Below are positions 50,039 through 61,784 of a DNA stretch of 64,000 bases, piece after piece. The notes beneath the pieces were generated by a model. The model worked only from the letters and a program-made list of their open reading frames with translations. It made no database searches and had not been told where the DNA came from. Position 1 is the first letter of the stretch; every line of letters starts with the position of its first letter. Source of the DNA: Bimuria novae-zelandiae CBS 107.79. Its lineage: Eukaryota > Ascomycota > Dothideomycetes > Pleosporales > Didymosphaeriaceae. The stretch is from contig ML976666.1 of assembly GCA_010015655.1 (NCBI GenBank), positions 474,148 through 538,147 on the forward strand, written 5' to 3'. The translations under genes were made by a program, and so were the position numbers.

Positions 50039-50853
50039 TAGGGAAGGCATGAGTTTTTTGAAGCACGTATTTTGTAGCATGCACTTTGCACCACATCGCA
50101 AGCAAAGACGAAGTCTCATGATACGGATAGCGGAGACTTTGCGTCATTGGAAAAAAAGTAAAGAAAGAGCTTTCGCTTCCGAAATGCATCCATGGTAGTC
50201 TGGGTTGTGTTGAGTGGGTGCGATCGCCGAAGCCAGAGTGTCATTCATTCAGGTCTCAACGACTCGGACCATCTCGCCCATGGCTTCGCTCTGACCTAAG
50301 CAGCATCCCGGAAACAACAAAAGCAGTTTCATGGATGAGGCGTATTATCAGTGTTCGATTATTTAGAATCACCAGGAAGAAGTTCACGCCAGTGTGGCCG
50401 ACACTTCCACCGTGGAAGGCAAATGATAACGGAAGCATAGAAGCGCAGTGTGCCTGATGTGCGTAGAGAGATGTAATATAGATCTGTTTTGTCTTTCAAA
50501 TTTGAAAAATTGCTAAGGGTATATAGAAAGGCGCAGCACTTGTGCCTCTTGTGCGCGCCCGCAAAAAAATCCAAATACCACAACGGTGCAACCACCTAAA
50601 CAAAAGGAACCCTCCAACGCCGACACTATGCAAAACAACAACGCGACAAAGTAAAGTCTACCCAAGCAAAGAGAACCTCAAGTGAGCGGCGGAACGCGAG
50701 CATCCGAGCGACTCGGATACCGGATCCCAAACAAAACAAAACATATTGTGCATCGAGCGCGCTGAAACATCGCATCTTGAAGTTTTTGCGATCGTGTATC
50801 GTATCGTGATGTTTTCGGGTGATGCTCGCTCCGACGCCTCGATGCGAAACACT
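50039..50853. other. Intergenic right of the LTR element
   Basis: About 800 bp; no product recognised. It marks the end of the AT-rich island. Confidence 0.4.
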
Positions 50854-51255
50854 TCACGCCTCTGTCCAATGGCGGTCCTCCCCTACTTTTTCAAATTCAT
50901 CGGCCCATAATGCGCGTCGACGGGCGCGCTCTTCGCGGCCGAGGCAGCAGAACAGGCGAGCAAATGGGTTTCGTCGTCGTGGTGTGACGCCTTCGAATGG
51001 GTTCTCTCTGTATGCGGATGGAGGCGAGAGTGGAGGGCTGAGTGGTATGGTTGCGTTGGCGAAGATGAGGGAGTCGCGACGGCGCAGTCGACCTTGTGTG
51101 AAGCTGTGTGCGGATTCCTTCTCGTTTGCTGAGGCTGATGAATCTGAGTAGCGGGCTGGCGTTGGTGGGAAAGAGGTGTCGAGAGGTGATAGTGCTTGGC
51201 GCGTTGCTCTTGGAGAATTTGGTAGGCCGTATGGCGATTTTGGTAAAGCAGACAT
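50854..51255 (-). CDS. Small conserved-looking hypothetical protein, 133 aa
   Basis: MSALPKSPYGLPNSPRATRQ opens a Ser/Pro-rich N-terminal half with several S-P sites, then RRRDSLIFANATIPLSPPLS and a compact end: TPRRRNPFARLFCCLGREER followed by ARRRALWADEFEKVGEDRHW. The C-terminal R-L-F-C-C-L-G-R-E-E-R-A-R-R-R block has two adjacent cysteines next to a basic stretch, a pattern I associate with small conserved fungal proteins, possibly palmitoylated. Other frames here are open too, but only this one has the ordered C-terminus. Function unknown. Confidence 0.6.
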   Translation of the reverse strand: MSALPKSPYGLPNSPRATRQALSPLDTSFPPTPARYSDSSASANEKESAHSFTQGRLRRRDSLIFANATIPLSPPLSPPSAYRENPFEGVTPRRRNPFARLFCCLGREERARRRALWADEFEKVGEDRHWTEA

Positions 51256-53605
51256 CTTGGAGATTGAGGTTGGATTCGATATATCTGAGGATATGACGAC
51301 AATCGTTGTGTATATATAGAGGGTGGTCGATGATGTTGAGTATGGTATCGAGCACAGGAGTGAGTTCGGGTTTGCACAGAGATATACAGATCTGCAGCCT
51401 CATGCGGAGGCCGAATATATAGGAGGAGTACTCCTCACGTCCACGCCGTAATATTAGCGGGGGCCCGCGCACTTCATGCCCCGAACGTCATTCCGGGGGG
51501 TGAGGCCCCCTGTCGACCATCACCGCCGTGAGGCGTTCACGATTGGAGTTGCAACATGTAAACGCATTTTCCGCCAATGAAGTGCATCCTCTTTGCGGCC
51601 TTGGGAACATAAACGAGTAGCAGTCAGGGTTCCTTGTTTATACAAACAGCAAAATCAGGAGTTTCGAAACTGCGAACTTCATGCGCTCAAACGTGGTGGC
51701 TGCTGCTCGGAGGAAGCCACTGTCAACCACGGACTCTGAAATGGTGGGTGCACGGAAAGCAGTCAGCAACGCCAGTGAAGCTTTCACCAAAGGAGTCTAG
51801 CGCAGGGTCATCGATTGGGCCTCTTGCTCTTCGGCTTCGGCTGGTCCCCCCTTGAAACATCCTCCCCGTCGCATAACTGTGAAGAACGAAGCCTCTCTAC
51901 TGCGAACGCCGCTGCAGGGGACACGAGTTCGCGGTCTCTGGTAAACATCGCTCCATATCCGTCTCTCATGCGTCGAAATTGGTAGCTTCTCCATTGTCGT
52001 ATGGAGTGTGCTGCGCTCCACCGCACGCATGCGCGGGAGCATCGATAACTCATCACCTATAGTCTGAAGGCACCTACAGAGAGGCATTTTTTGCTGCTTG
52101 TCACAGGGGATTGCATGTGAGCTGATGTGAGTCATCGACGTCGCAAGAATCGCACGATGCGGCGCAGAATGTTGTGAACAGATAGAGTGGATGAGCGCGC
52201 GGAAGGCGCCTGCGCCGCGTCTAGAAAGAGTATGGGCTGGGCGCAGTGAGTGTGCCTGTTTGGCGCATAATAGTTGATCGCCGAGCTAGACATCGAATCT
52301 CACTCGAGATAACGACCCTACTGCCCCATACTATTGCGCTATTCATGCGGAGGCGCACATCGTTGCGGCACAGCACTACTGGAAGCTGGCAGAATTTGGG
52401 ACCATGATAAGATTCGCACGAGACCCTCTCAGGAGGAGCAGTACCTCTGTGCGCCTGCCCTAATACGGTATGTTTAATTTTTGAAGTAACGAACTGGACA
52501 GATCGATGCCCATCGACCTCGACGAGTATTCTATCTGTTCGATAATGCTCGGCACTTGCCGTTACACGGCATGATCTTAATCCCGCGATTCTGGCTATAT
52601 GCGCCAATGCGGCGCGGCAGCCAGTCGGCCTTGCTTCAAATACAGACAACATAGGCGCGCTGTGGCGTCCGTATACAAAGACAGCCAGTACCTCGATTGG
52701 CGAAGCGATTGCAAGATCATGAACGGTGAGTGTTGGTGGCTGAAGCTGAGGCTGTTTTCGAGGACGTGGAAGTTTGAAAGTGACAGGCTCACTTCGCGGT
52801 CCCATGTGGAGCCTCGCGCCGTTGTGCTAGGCAAACTGTGTATTCGCTCGCTCGCTTCGGCATACTTGCCTTGAAGAATCTTGATGCCCAATCCAATAGA
52901 TTGAGGATGATCGACTGTGTCTGTGCCGTGCCCTGCGCTCCCCACAGTGGAGCTCTGCACGACACGTTCAAGTAAGTTAGTAATCAGACTGAGACTGTCG
53001 GACATTGCCAGTCCCGCTGTAGCCATGACAACAAAAACAGTGTGGTGGTGACGGGCCCGGCTTTCATCCGTGCCGGGGGTACCTGTCTCAGGTGGCAGGA
53101 CCTTTGAAGAAGCGGTCAAGCTCGTCAGACAAGGCCGTTGTTGACGAGCTGATGCTTGGCCGCGCCGTCTACTTGGTTTATCGAGAGCGTTACTCCAGGA
53201 CAAATTCGAACATTTGAATAATTGTTCATTGATCGTGACGCGCCGGTCGCATAGGCGCACACCGTATTGAAAGTGCTGCCCGGTAACCTGCCTGCGCAAG
53301 CGAATGTATGCCCTCCATTGTGGAAATTATTATTAAACACAAGTGGTAAATAGCGACTTCTTCCCAGTGCTCTCTTCTTTTACTGCCTCCTTTTTTTTCG
53401 TTCTCCAGTGCGCACAGTGACTCTTACATACCCACAACCCGTCGATCTTATTGCCCGTTCATAGATGGTCTTGCATCGATGTGAATCCCAAAAGAAACGG
53501 AGGAAGGCTTCGGTTGCGATCCCCCACAGGACTGAACCAAAGTTCAAAATACCGATCTCAGCGGGTGCCCAACCCAGGGAGGGAGCCTTGGATCCTCACG
53601 TCTCT
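51256..53605. other. 2.35-kb poorly coding stretch
   Basis: Two long minus-strand frames (52221-52805 and 52595-53299) overlap each other in different frames. The second contains a helical, protein-like part, SDSLSLITNLLERVVQSS and GIKILQGKYAEASERIHSL, which could be a relic of a fungal C6 transcription factor or similar regulator. There is no zinc-cluster motif nearby, so I do not call a gene. Confidence 0.35.
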
Positions 53606-55136
53606 TTAGCGGTCCACGAGCTCAACGTCCGAGCTGCTCCGGGTGGTCTCCAGGGGATTGCTGTGATAGACCTGGACATCGGTGCTCTTCGAGATCTTCC
53701 CGAATGGCAATTTCGACCCGCTGTTTTTTCCCTCGTGGCTAAAGTAGGAGTTCTTGTTGCTGCTTCCGTACCCTTCGGTGGTGTTTCGACTGCCGGCCAT
53801 ACTAAGCGCCTTCTTGCAGATGGCATGGGCAGACGGCATGCATGCGACAACGATGAAGAGGTTGGCTTCGAGACTGCACCAGTAGATGGTGGGCGTATTG
53901 TCGTACGTGGGGTTGGTTGTCAAGGCAAACTCTATCAGGGCGTGAAGTCGGGCGATGCTGACACCTGTAATACTGTGGCGGCGTGTCAGTCTGTCATAGG
54001 ATGCGGAGGGTGCTGGGTGCGCTTACACAAAACCAACACAGAACATAGACATGATCTGCAGTTTCTTCTGTACCCTCATCTGGAGTTTGGAAAGCGTGCG
54101 TAGTGGCAGGCCGAGAATGACAAGGTCGAGACCAATTTCCAAGCCACCGCGGATGAAACTGAACAAATTCATGTCGATTTGGCTGACGGGGGTCATCTCA
54201 CCCTTCCACCCTTCCCAGAAAAAGCTGATAGGCCAGCACTGGAAGATCATGGCGAAGAGATTGGCAGTTCCGAAGCAGGCGACGAGAACAATGAACACCC
54301 AAACTATCCTGCGTGTCGTGGGATCTGTCATAATTCGCAAGTAAAACGCAAGGATAGAAGCCTGGCAGAACGCCTCGGTGACCATATAGAAAGGATACGC
54401 AAAGTAAAGCCACTGTACGGCAAGTCAGTTACCGACGAAGAAAGTCGCCAGCTCAAAACCTACGTGGAGACACTTCGTGATGTTGTCAGGCTCGATGCCC
54501 CAGATGTCTTTGCCGAATCCATACACTCCTCCCACAATGATAGGAACATTGAAGCAAATGCCCACCAGCTAAACAAAACGTCAGCAAGGACCTAAGCTGT
54601 GGCGGTTGAACTTACGGCGGAGCAACCGATGAGCAGATCGTCCCAACCAAGAGATGTGGTGGATGAGATGCCTCGATCCAGGAGACGTGTGATAACCATG
54701 AATTGGGACAGGGCGAAGAATGATGCGGTGGCACCAATCAAAGTTCCGGACTGATCACGGACCGGGATACCGCATGCTGCATATGTCGTGTTTGTGGCCG
54801 CTACAAGGCAACGTTAATCGGATGCCAATTTTTCAGTAGCAAGGGCATGTGGCGTACAAAGGTATTCCACCATGGTGCAATTCAACGAATTGCAGGCAGC
54901 GACATTGGTGCCGAAGGCAGTGTCAAGACAGAGGCAGCTCATGTCGTTGGGCGCACATTGAGATGTCGGCAGCGTAGCTTCAAAGCATTTTGTCTACACC
55001 ATAGTCAGTTTATGCTTCGTAGAAGTCGAAGAAGTTGGCATACCGCGCACTGAGGCATCTGATCCAGCAAGTCTGCCGCTGCCAAATTCGCGCTCAGAAC
55101 CACCAAACATGTCGCCGCAGCACGAAGAAAACGCAT
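53606..55136 (-). CDS. CFEM-domain Pth11-like G-protein-coupled receptor
   Basis: Plasma-membrane receptor of the fungus-specific PTH11 class, involved in surface sensing in plant pathogens. From ATG 55136: signal peptide MRFLRAAATCLVVLSANLAA, then the CFEM domain with eight cysteines in order (QMPQC, KC, SQC, MSC, LC, AAC, NC, AAC). Seven membrane segments follow: IGATASFFALSQFMVITRLL, LLIGCSALVGICFNV, WLYFAYPFYMVTEAFCQAS, IVWVFIVLVACFGTANLFA, FIRGGLEIGLDLVILGLPL, IMSMFCVGFVITG and YWCSLEANLFIVVACMP, plus a Ser-rich cytosolic tail to VELVDR. FYLRI, Q-C-x-P and SLEAN-type residues are class hallmarks. Five introns, including a 51-nt one with donor GTAGGT and branch CTGAC that joins TKCLH to WLYF. 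It appears complete. Confidence 0.88.
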
Positions 55137-55434
55137 GTTCGCAAGGAAAAATAAAAAAACGCCGGCAAAAAAGTGACAAAATCACAACTTTCAACGGCTA
55201 CTGGTGATGGTATTGTGGAATTCCGCTGCAGCGCATTAGCACACCGCACGCGGGCCGTTGAGGCTATGTAGGATTCAGGGTAGCGCTTGGACGTCTTGCT
55301 TTTGCTCCGAACTTGCAGCGTCGTCACAGGACCTGCAAGTGTTGGGTGGGGATACTGGCACGAGCTTGGTCCGACACCCTACGCATTCAGACGATCAGGG
55401 AGGCTCGTCCCGATCTGCGCTGTTTGGCATTGAC

Positions 55435-55709
55435 AGTTCGGCGATACTACGCACCGATGTACTTTACCGTCTAAAGATTTTTCCTCCCGTGCGAACAGAG
55501 TAGGCAGGCGAAATGAGCAGGCATGGCTATCTCTACAGAAAGCTTGGCTCGACTGCGAGCAGTTCACTACCACCGGTTTTTATTATGTGCATCTGACCCA
55601 GCTTCTGGCCGAGTGCCTCACGGTGCTTTTCTCTGAACTCGAACGAGTGATGAATTCAAGGCAACACAACAATCACATCACATACCTCATTCGGGAGGCT
55701 GATGCATGA
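55435..55709 (+). other. Coding-like stretch without start codon
   Basis: A plus-strand frame, open from a TGA at about 55433 to TGA 55707-55709, reads CTLPSKDFSSRANRVGRRNE, then QAWLSLQKAWLDCEQFTTTG, YYVHLTQLLAECLTVLFSEL and VMNSRQHNNHITYLIREAD. Composition and helical pattern are more protein-like than the neighbourhood, yet there is no ATG. It may be a last exon of an unrecognised gene or a relic. Confidence 0.35.
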
Positions 55710-57410
55710 CGGCGACTTCCTTTTCCTGCTAATAGGGCTAATGGCGGCAAGGAGCACCTAATTGCCGATTGACGTTGTATTCATTCACTAGGCGTCTCGG
55801 GTATCTTGCTCTCTCCTCCCCAAACAGCGTAAATTCCCGAAAGGTGCCATCTGGTTGGAATTCAATCAAATAGGGATGCGGAGCTCGTGCGTGAAACATT
55901 TGCGAGCTTGCTAGGGCGATGTTCATCCAAAATTTGACTTGCACCATGAGAACGCTTTATGTAAAGAACCAGCTCACATCAACTGAAATTTCGGAGTGTC
56001 TCTTCTGTACAACAACTGACCATACATGAACGTCGCATCTACCCTTATGAACACCGCTAGAGAAGCACTTGCGCTCGAAGGCACATGACTTATTTGTACA
56101 ACAACTGAACGTTGTTCACGAATCGGCAGCCCAATGGAAGCGGCTCGTATGCGGGAGCCCCGAGTCGACGGCAGCCTGTCGCCTGCGGGCGACGCTGGGA
56201 TCATCCTACACGCGGCACGCACAGGCGCGCGGACAGCTGCCGAGCTGTCACTCCTGAACATGCACAGTAGGGTTCGGAGGTTGTCTCCGGTACGAGGGGA
56301 ACGGTTCCGAAGTGGTATACGCGAATACGTTGTAACGTTTTTGGCACATGCCGGCACTTGTCCGGTACTCTCTGTGCGGAAGTGATATCAGACGGCCCGA
56401 GACCCTTCCCAGTGGGTAAGCATCCGATTGGTGCCTTATCCGTTCGCCTCCGCTTATTGCCTAGCGTAGTTCAACGGCGTCCTTATTCGCACCGTTTACA
56501 CCTGTCATACTAAAGTCAATTTGAACAGAGTGCGATGAAGTCTCGCATGTAACTAAGTCGATGAACACGACACGAACTATTTGCTTGAGGGAAACCAATC
56601 AACCACACAGCAATCTGGCGTCTCGTTCTCGGAAAAAGAAAAGCTGCTCCCCACTTATACGACCAGGGTATGCTCCAACTCGCTGAAAAGAGGCCTGCGG
56701 TGGGGAAGAGGCCACGGTCGAATGCCTAACTGGCCATTATGCGCAACGGACCCGAGGACATCCATTACTCCACGCAAAGGACCCAGAGAGTGGGGCTCCT
56801 GCGAACATGGGGCGTGGGAATCCCGCGCAGATGATCCTACATCTAAAATTCAGCTGCGTTGGTCCAACAGCAACGCAGACAAGGCTGCACACGTTCCTGT
56901 GCGACGGCTACTGCGTGCGTGCTCGTAATTGCTTGTATGCGTGTCAAAACCACTTACAGTGAAGCGTACAAGCTAAACTAGCTCGCGCGCGAGCCTGGCG
57001 CAACCCTTTCGGCCCGTTGCTTGGACGCCCTGGGACTCCCTTTCGTCTCCTCTGAACCAAGTCTTGCACGATGTCGCTTTAGGCGCGTCCACTACCCCGA
57101 ACGTAGCCATCGCGGTGGGGCTCATCTATACGAATCAGGTAGCCGTAGCGATGATTGCAATCTTTCTGCAGAAAGCGCGACCTCGTGAAACGCACCCATT
57201 CTGCAAGACAACAGGGATTTCTTCACCGCATCCACCGAGCTTTACTTTTGGTTCGGCCTTACCAGCGTTCAAAGGATGTCTAGCCTAGAATAACCAAGGT
57301 GCTTTGTGACCCCGTGCTGCGCATATACCCGTCTGTTGGGTTGTTGCTTTCGGTCCCTTCTCCCCGCTTCTCCATCTTCCCATTCGAGCTCACCCACACG
57401 GGCAGTCAGC
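55710..57410. other. 1.7-kb intergenic stretch upstream of P450
   Basis: A 69-codon minus-strand frame at 55738-55947 (MFHARAPHPYLIEFQPDGTF) is protein-like but has no known relative. The rest shows only short frames. Confidence 0.4.
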
Positions 57411-59536
57411 ATGGGATTGGTATCGACACTCGCCCTTGGCGTTTTCGGTTTATTCATTGCATATGTTGTGCGTACGTTACTGAAGGGACAGGGCGATGGC
57501 CGACCTCTACCGCCAGGGCCCAAAGGCCTCCCCATTGTCGGAAATGTCAGTGATATGCCCAAACCCGGCGTTTTGGAATGCCACCACTGGTTAGAGCATA
57601 AAGACAAATACGGTCAGTATAACACGCAGCCTGCTTTATGCCGGAGACACAACGGCTGACCACGTGGTGTTCCATGCAGGCCCAATCAGCTCTGTCACAG
57701 TGTTGGGCCAGACCATGGTCATCCTGAACGACACCAAAGTTGCATTTGAGCTCTTACGTGATCGGTCCAACATCTACTCGTCGCGCCCTCACCAGAACTT
57801 CAGTTGCGATCTGGTCGGGTGGAAGAATGCGGCTGCTATGAGCCCGTACAATGAGTACTGGAAGAGTCTTCGTAAAAACATCACCCAGGTCGCAAGCACA
57901 AATGTGTCTGTGTCAGTCTTCGATCGTGTCCAGGAGGAAGAGGCTGCTCATTTCTTGATGAACATGCTTGATTCTCCCGATAAGCTATTCGACCATATCC
58001 GCACTGAAGCTGGAACCGTCATCTTGAAGATTACCTATGGCTATATCGCGAAGAATCGTGGTAAAGATGCTCTTGTTGACCTAGTTGGAAAGGCTATGTG
58101 GACCTTTGCCGAGTCAACCGTGACTGGAAAGTGGGCTATCGACATGTTTCCCTTCTGTAAGCCTCTTCTCTTCATACAGTGTCAAGGAGTAGTGGTGTCG
58201 ACCCGACGATACCTTGAGGTTTGACTCGCAGCGTCGCCCCACCGAGTCAAATCTTCTTGATGTCAACTACCGCAGCCGAACTTCTGCCTCCCATTTCTTG
58301 TCAGAAGAAGGACACAGGCCTTTTGAAGACTAACGACCAGCGCATTTCATGATGACCACAGGACTATCCCTAACAGTCAACAGTGAAGTACCTCCCCGAT
58401 GGCTTCCCGGGCACCGCCTACCGCAAAACCGGCCGCGAAATGCGCCAAATCCTCACGGACTGCGCCGAAAAGCCCTACGCCTTCGTAAAGAAGCAAATGG
58501 CAGAGAACCGAGCCCGAACCTCTTTCCTCTCCCAAGCCATTGAAACCCAGGGCACCGACCCATACATGGAGCACGTCCACAAGTGGACCGCCTTGTCACT
58601 CTTCACCGGCGGCGCTGATACCGTGCGTCCCCCGCTCATTACCCTGCCATCTCCGACGCACTCCTATGCTCTTTTTCCTCGTGCTCGTCTTCATGGAAGG
58701 AGTCCCTACTAACGTGGTATCAACCAGACCGTCTCCTCCCTCATGACCTTCTTCCTCGCCATGACGCTCTACCCAGACGTGCAAAAGCGCGCCCAAGAAG
58801 AACTCGACCGCGTAATCGGCTCCTCACGCCTCCCCGTCGCCGCCGACAAAGACAGCCTGCCCTACATCCACGCCGTGATGCTTGAGACGCACCGCTGGCA
58901 CCCCGTCACGCCCATGGGGCTGCCGCACATGTGCGACGCCGACGACGTGTGCCAGGGGTACCGGATCCCCAAGGGCGCGATTTTGTTGCCGAACACATGG
59001 TAAGTTCATCTCGGGCCGCCAGTGGAGTCGGATTTCTATGATAGGAGGTGTGGGAGTGGTACTGATATATGGGATGTATAGGTGGTTCACGCACGACCCA
59101 GCCGTCTACCCCGACCCCATGACCTTCAACCCAGACCGCTTCCTCGAGACGGCCACGCACAAGCCCGAGCCCGACCCACGGAATTATATCTTCGGCTATG
59201 GTAAGCCTCCTTCCTCCCTTCTCCTCCAACTATATACCCCCTCCTCGACGGACACTAACCCTCGCTCCCCCCGCAGGCCGACGCATCTGCCCCGGCCGCT
59301 ACGTCGCCGACAACGCCCTCTTCATCACCATCGCGCAATCCCTCGCCGTCTTCAACGTCACCCCCACCGCAGAAAAACCCGAGTTAAAGTTCGAGCCCGG
59401 CGTCATCAGCCACCCGATTCCCTATAAAACCAACATTCAGTCCCGCAGCGAGGCGCATAGACGGCTGATTGAGCAGAGCGAGGAGAAGTATCCCTGGGAG
59501 CAGGATGATGCGCGGGAGATGGAGAAGATATTGTAG
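57411..59536 (+). CDS. Cytochrome P450 monooxygenase, 522 aa
   Basis: Microsomal class II P450 of the group that includes O-methylsterigmatocystin oxidoreductase-like enzymes; substrate unknown. Six exons (57411-57612, 57680-58156, 58384-58622, 58728-58999, 59082-59200, 59277-59536) total 523 codons. An N-terminal anchor (MGLVSTLALGVFGLFIAYVV) precedes the proline hinge LPPGPKGLPIVGN. The I-helix oxygen motif is G-G-A-D-T-T, the K-helix E-T-H-R, the PERF-type region F-N-P-D-R-F and the haem loop F-G-Y-G-R-R-I-C-P-G-R with Cys441 as ligand. Intron 2 (227 nt, donor GTAAGC) is about four times longer than the others. No backbone biosynthesis gene lies beside it, so it is not part of an evident cluster. 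Confidence 0.92.
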
Positions 59537-60256
59537 ATGTATAGGAGAAGGGTGGGTTTGGTGTTCGGGAGGGCGATGTGATTGCGCTGGAAGGGAAGGA
59601 GGATGGGTTTTACGCGGGTTGGGATTGAGAGGGTGTTTGGTATAAATTGAGTTCTTTATTGCGCGGTTCACCGCGGCTTTCACGAAGCTACGAAGCTCTG
59701 AAATTGAATGTAGATGTAGGATGGGTGGTGGTAGAGGGTAGGGGTCCGTATGAGTGTGTACATAGCTCGAAGGTTGTGCGCGACCGTAGGCATTTGACGA
59801 GCGAGTGCACCGTCAAAGCCCAAGTGCCGTGATATGCACTTCACAACACGTACGCCGACCAAGCTAGCCTTGTTGCAGGTCCATTCATGTGCGTAACAAT
59901 AGTCGTAAAATCGTGGCTAGCCACCGTGACAATACAGCATGGCCGTCTGTCTACCTCTCTCCAACTGTACACAAAGCAGCCGTCAAAACAACACCCCTTC
60001 GCCGAGGTAACAATAGCTTCCCACCTCTTCTACTCCAGGACTCCCTGTCCGTGAACGAGTTCCATGCATAAGAATCATGTGGGTATCAATTCAACGCCGA
60101 CTATGCAATGCATTCAGGCCAAAGGAATGAGTCGATCAAGCTTCGCGATACGCACTTACACACCGTTGATACGTGCTATACTCCTTGTATATTACTCCGG
60201 GATTACAACATACTTGGTAGCGCCGAACTTGCAAGCATCCCGGCGGTGGATCATGG
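59537..60256. other. Intergenic between convergent P450 and Whi5-like gene
   Basis: About 720 bp of 3' flanks. No product or repeat recognised. Confidence 0.4.
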
Positions 60257-61784
60257 CTATCGGGAGGGTTCCGCGCGATAGTATGCTGCGGACTGGCTAG
60301 CAGGGGCAGATGAGTGAAGTTGACCAGCCACTCTTTCGCCTGGGGGATGGCTCTCGAACATAACGCGTCGTTGCGGCAGAGCAAAGTCCTGCCTCTGCGC
60401 TCGAGCATCCGCACTCGTGTGTGCTAGACGACTAGAGTTACTAGGACTGCTCATGAACAGGAGAGTGTCGACAGCGTCCTTTTCCGCTTGTTGGCTAGGC
60501 ATGCGCAGGATACCTGCTCGTGGGGTAGCAGGCGTTTGAGGCCCAGCACCTAGGTCACTATAGTGTTTCCGCTGATTTGAACTAAGTAGGGGTGGTGGGT
60601 GACGGGAACCACTGGAGCGACGCTTCCTTCGGGATCCGAATTCCGGAGCGGGACCGAGCATCGGACCGCTGTTCGATCCAGTAACTGAGATGAGATTTTT
60701 TGCCGCGTTCAGGGTCGGATTGGTCACAGGGTGCCAGGTTGCTACGATATAGGTTAGCACAAGATGGACACGCATTTTATAAGAGGGATATGTACATGAC
60801 GAGGGAGTCCGGAGAAATCTGGAAGAGTCCGACGGTGTGCCTTGGCCTGGGGAGAACATCATCTGGTCAGAATTCTCGGACACGCCACTGGGTCTCCGTT
60901 CCGCTGTTGTCGGAGACTCGAAAACAGGGCGGGAGCCGGGTGTTCTGGTGGACGTGGAGACGGGTGATCCTTGCTGCGAGATGCGTTCTTCGAGCTCTTC
61001 AAGTGACTGCTTCTCCCAGTTGTTTTGGACCTTGACCATGGCATAGGAGAGACGCGTCTTGAGCTGTGCCGACAACTATGATGATGCGTCAGTTCATGCA
61101 ATGAGCACCGTAAGACACCAACTATGGTGAGAAGACAGCGACCGAGAGACATTTCGCAAGCGCATTCGGGCCCACGTCTGTTCCAGCACTGGTGGATTAT
61201 CGCGTACCTGGCCGATGCGACCACTCGGGCCAGCCTCCATGCTCTTGTTGCGCTTGTGTCCTGTGGCGGGAACTGCAGGGGCATTGTTCCTCGATTCGGT
61301 ACCTTTTGGCGACCCATCCGCTGCCCTCTTGAGACCCTGCATCACGGGCGAGTCCAGGGACATGGGACTGGTTGCCGTGTCACCAGTTCGCGGCGCGTTT
61401 GCGGCATCGATCTGTAGCGCAGCTGGCCTGCGAGAGCGATTTGGTGATGTCGGGTTCGCGTGTGCCGCTGGTGTCTTCTGTGCGGATGGAGTCTTGGACA
61501 CCGGCGATGAAGTGAGCTCGGAATCTCCAGCAGTAGACGTAGAGAGGTTGCTCGCGGAGGAAGGCAATTGCGGTGCAGAGAAGGTACTTGACGCGGCAGA
61601 CATGTAAGACTCCTGCGAGTTGGGTAGGTCGCGCTTGTAGAGCGGCAACATGGGTGCCGGCATGGCGGCATTGAAGTCTTCTGGAGCAACACGTCGTGAG
61701 TCTCTCCACGGGCCATTATCGACGATCGGGCAGACGCGCCAACTTACGCATTCTAGCGGGGTAGAGCGCCCCGCTGTCTACCAT
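60257..61784 (-). CDS. Whi5/Nrm1-family G1/S transcriptional co-repressor
   Basis: Fungal counterpart of retinoblastoma function: Whi5/Nrm1 proteins bind the SBF/MBF factors and repress G1/S genes. Exons 61784-61748, 61680-61208, 61075-60796 and 60741-60257 give 425 codons. The N-terminus (MVDSGALYPARMQDFNAAMP) and a Ser/Pro/Thr-rich region with many S-P/T-P CDK sites precede the conserved block LKTRLSYAMVKVQNNW (about residues 174-190), typical of Whi5-domain proteins. The GTB motif, which contacts the transcription factor, is D-T-L-L-F-M-S-S-P near residue 353. The remainder is disordered. Introns are 67, 132 and 54 nt. The first exon codes for 12 residues only; the match of all splice phases supports the model. 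Whether it acts as Whi5 or Nrm1 cannot be decided. Confidence 0.85.

Noticed and set aside
52221..53299. Two long overlapping minus-strand frames as a regulator gene
   Set aside because: They conflict with each other, no zinc cluster or other domain is seen, and no intron set joins them convincingly.
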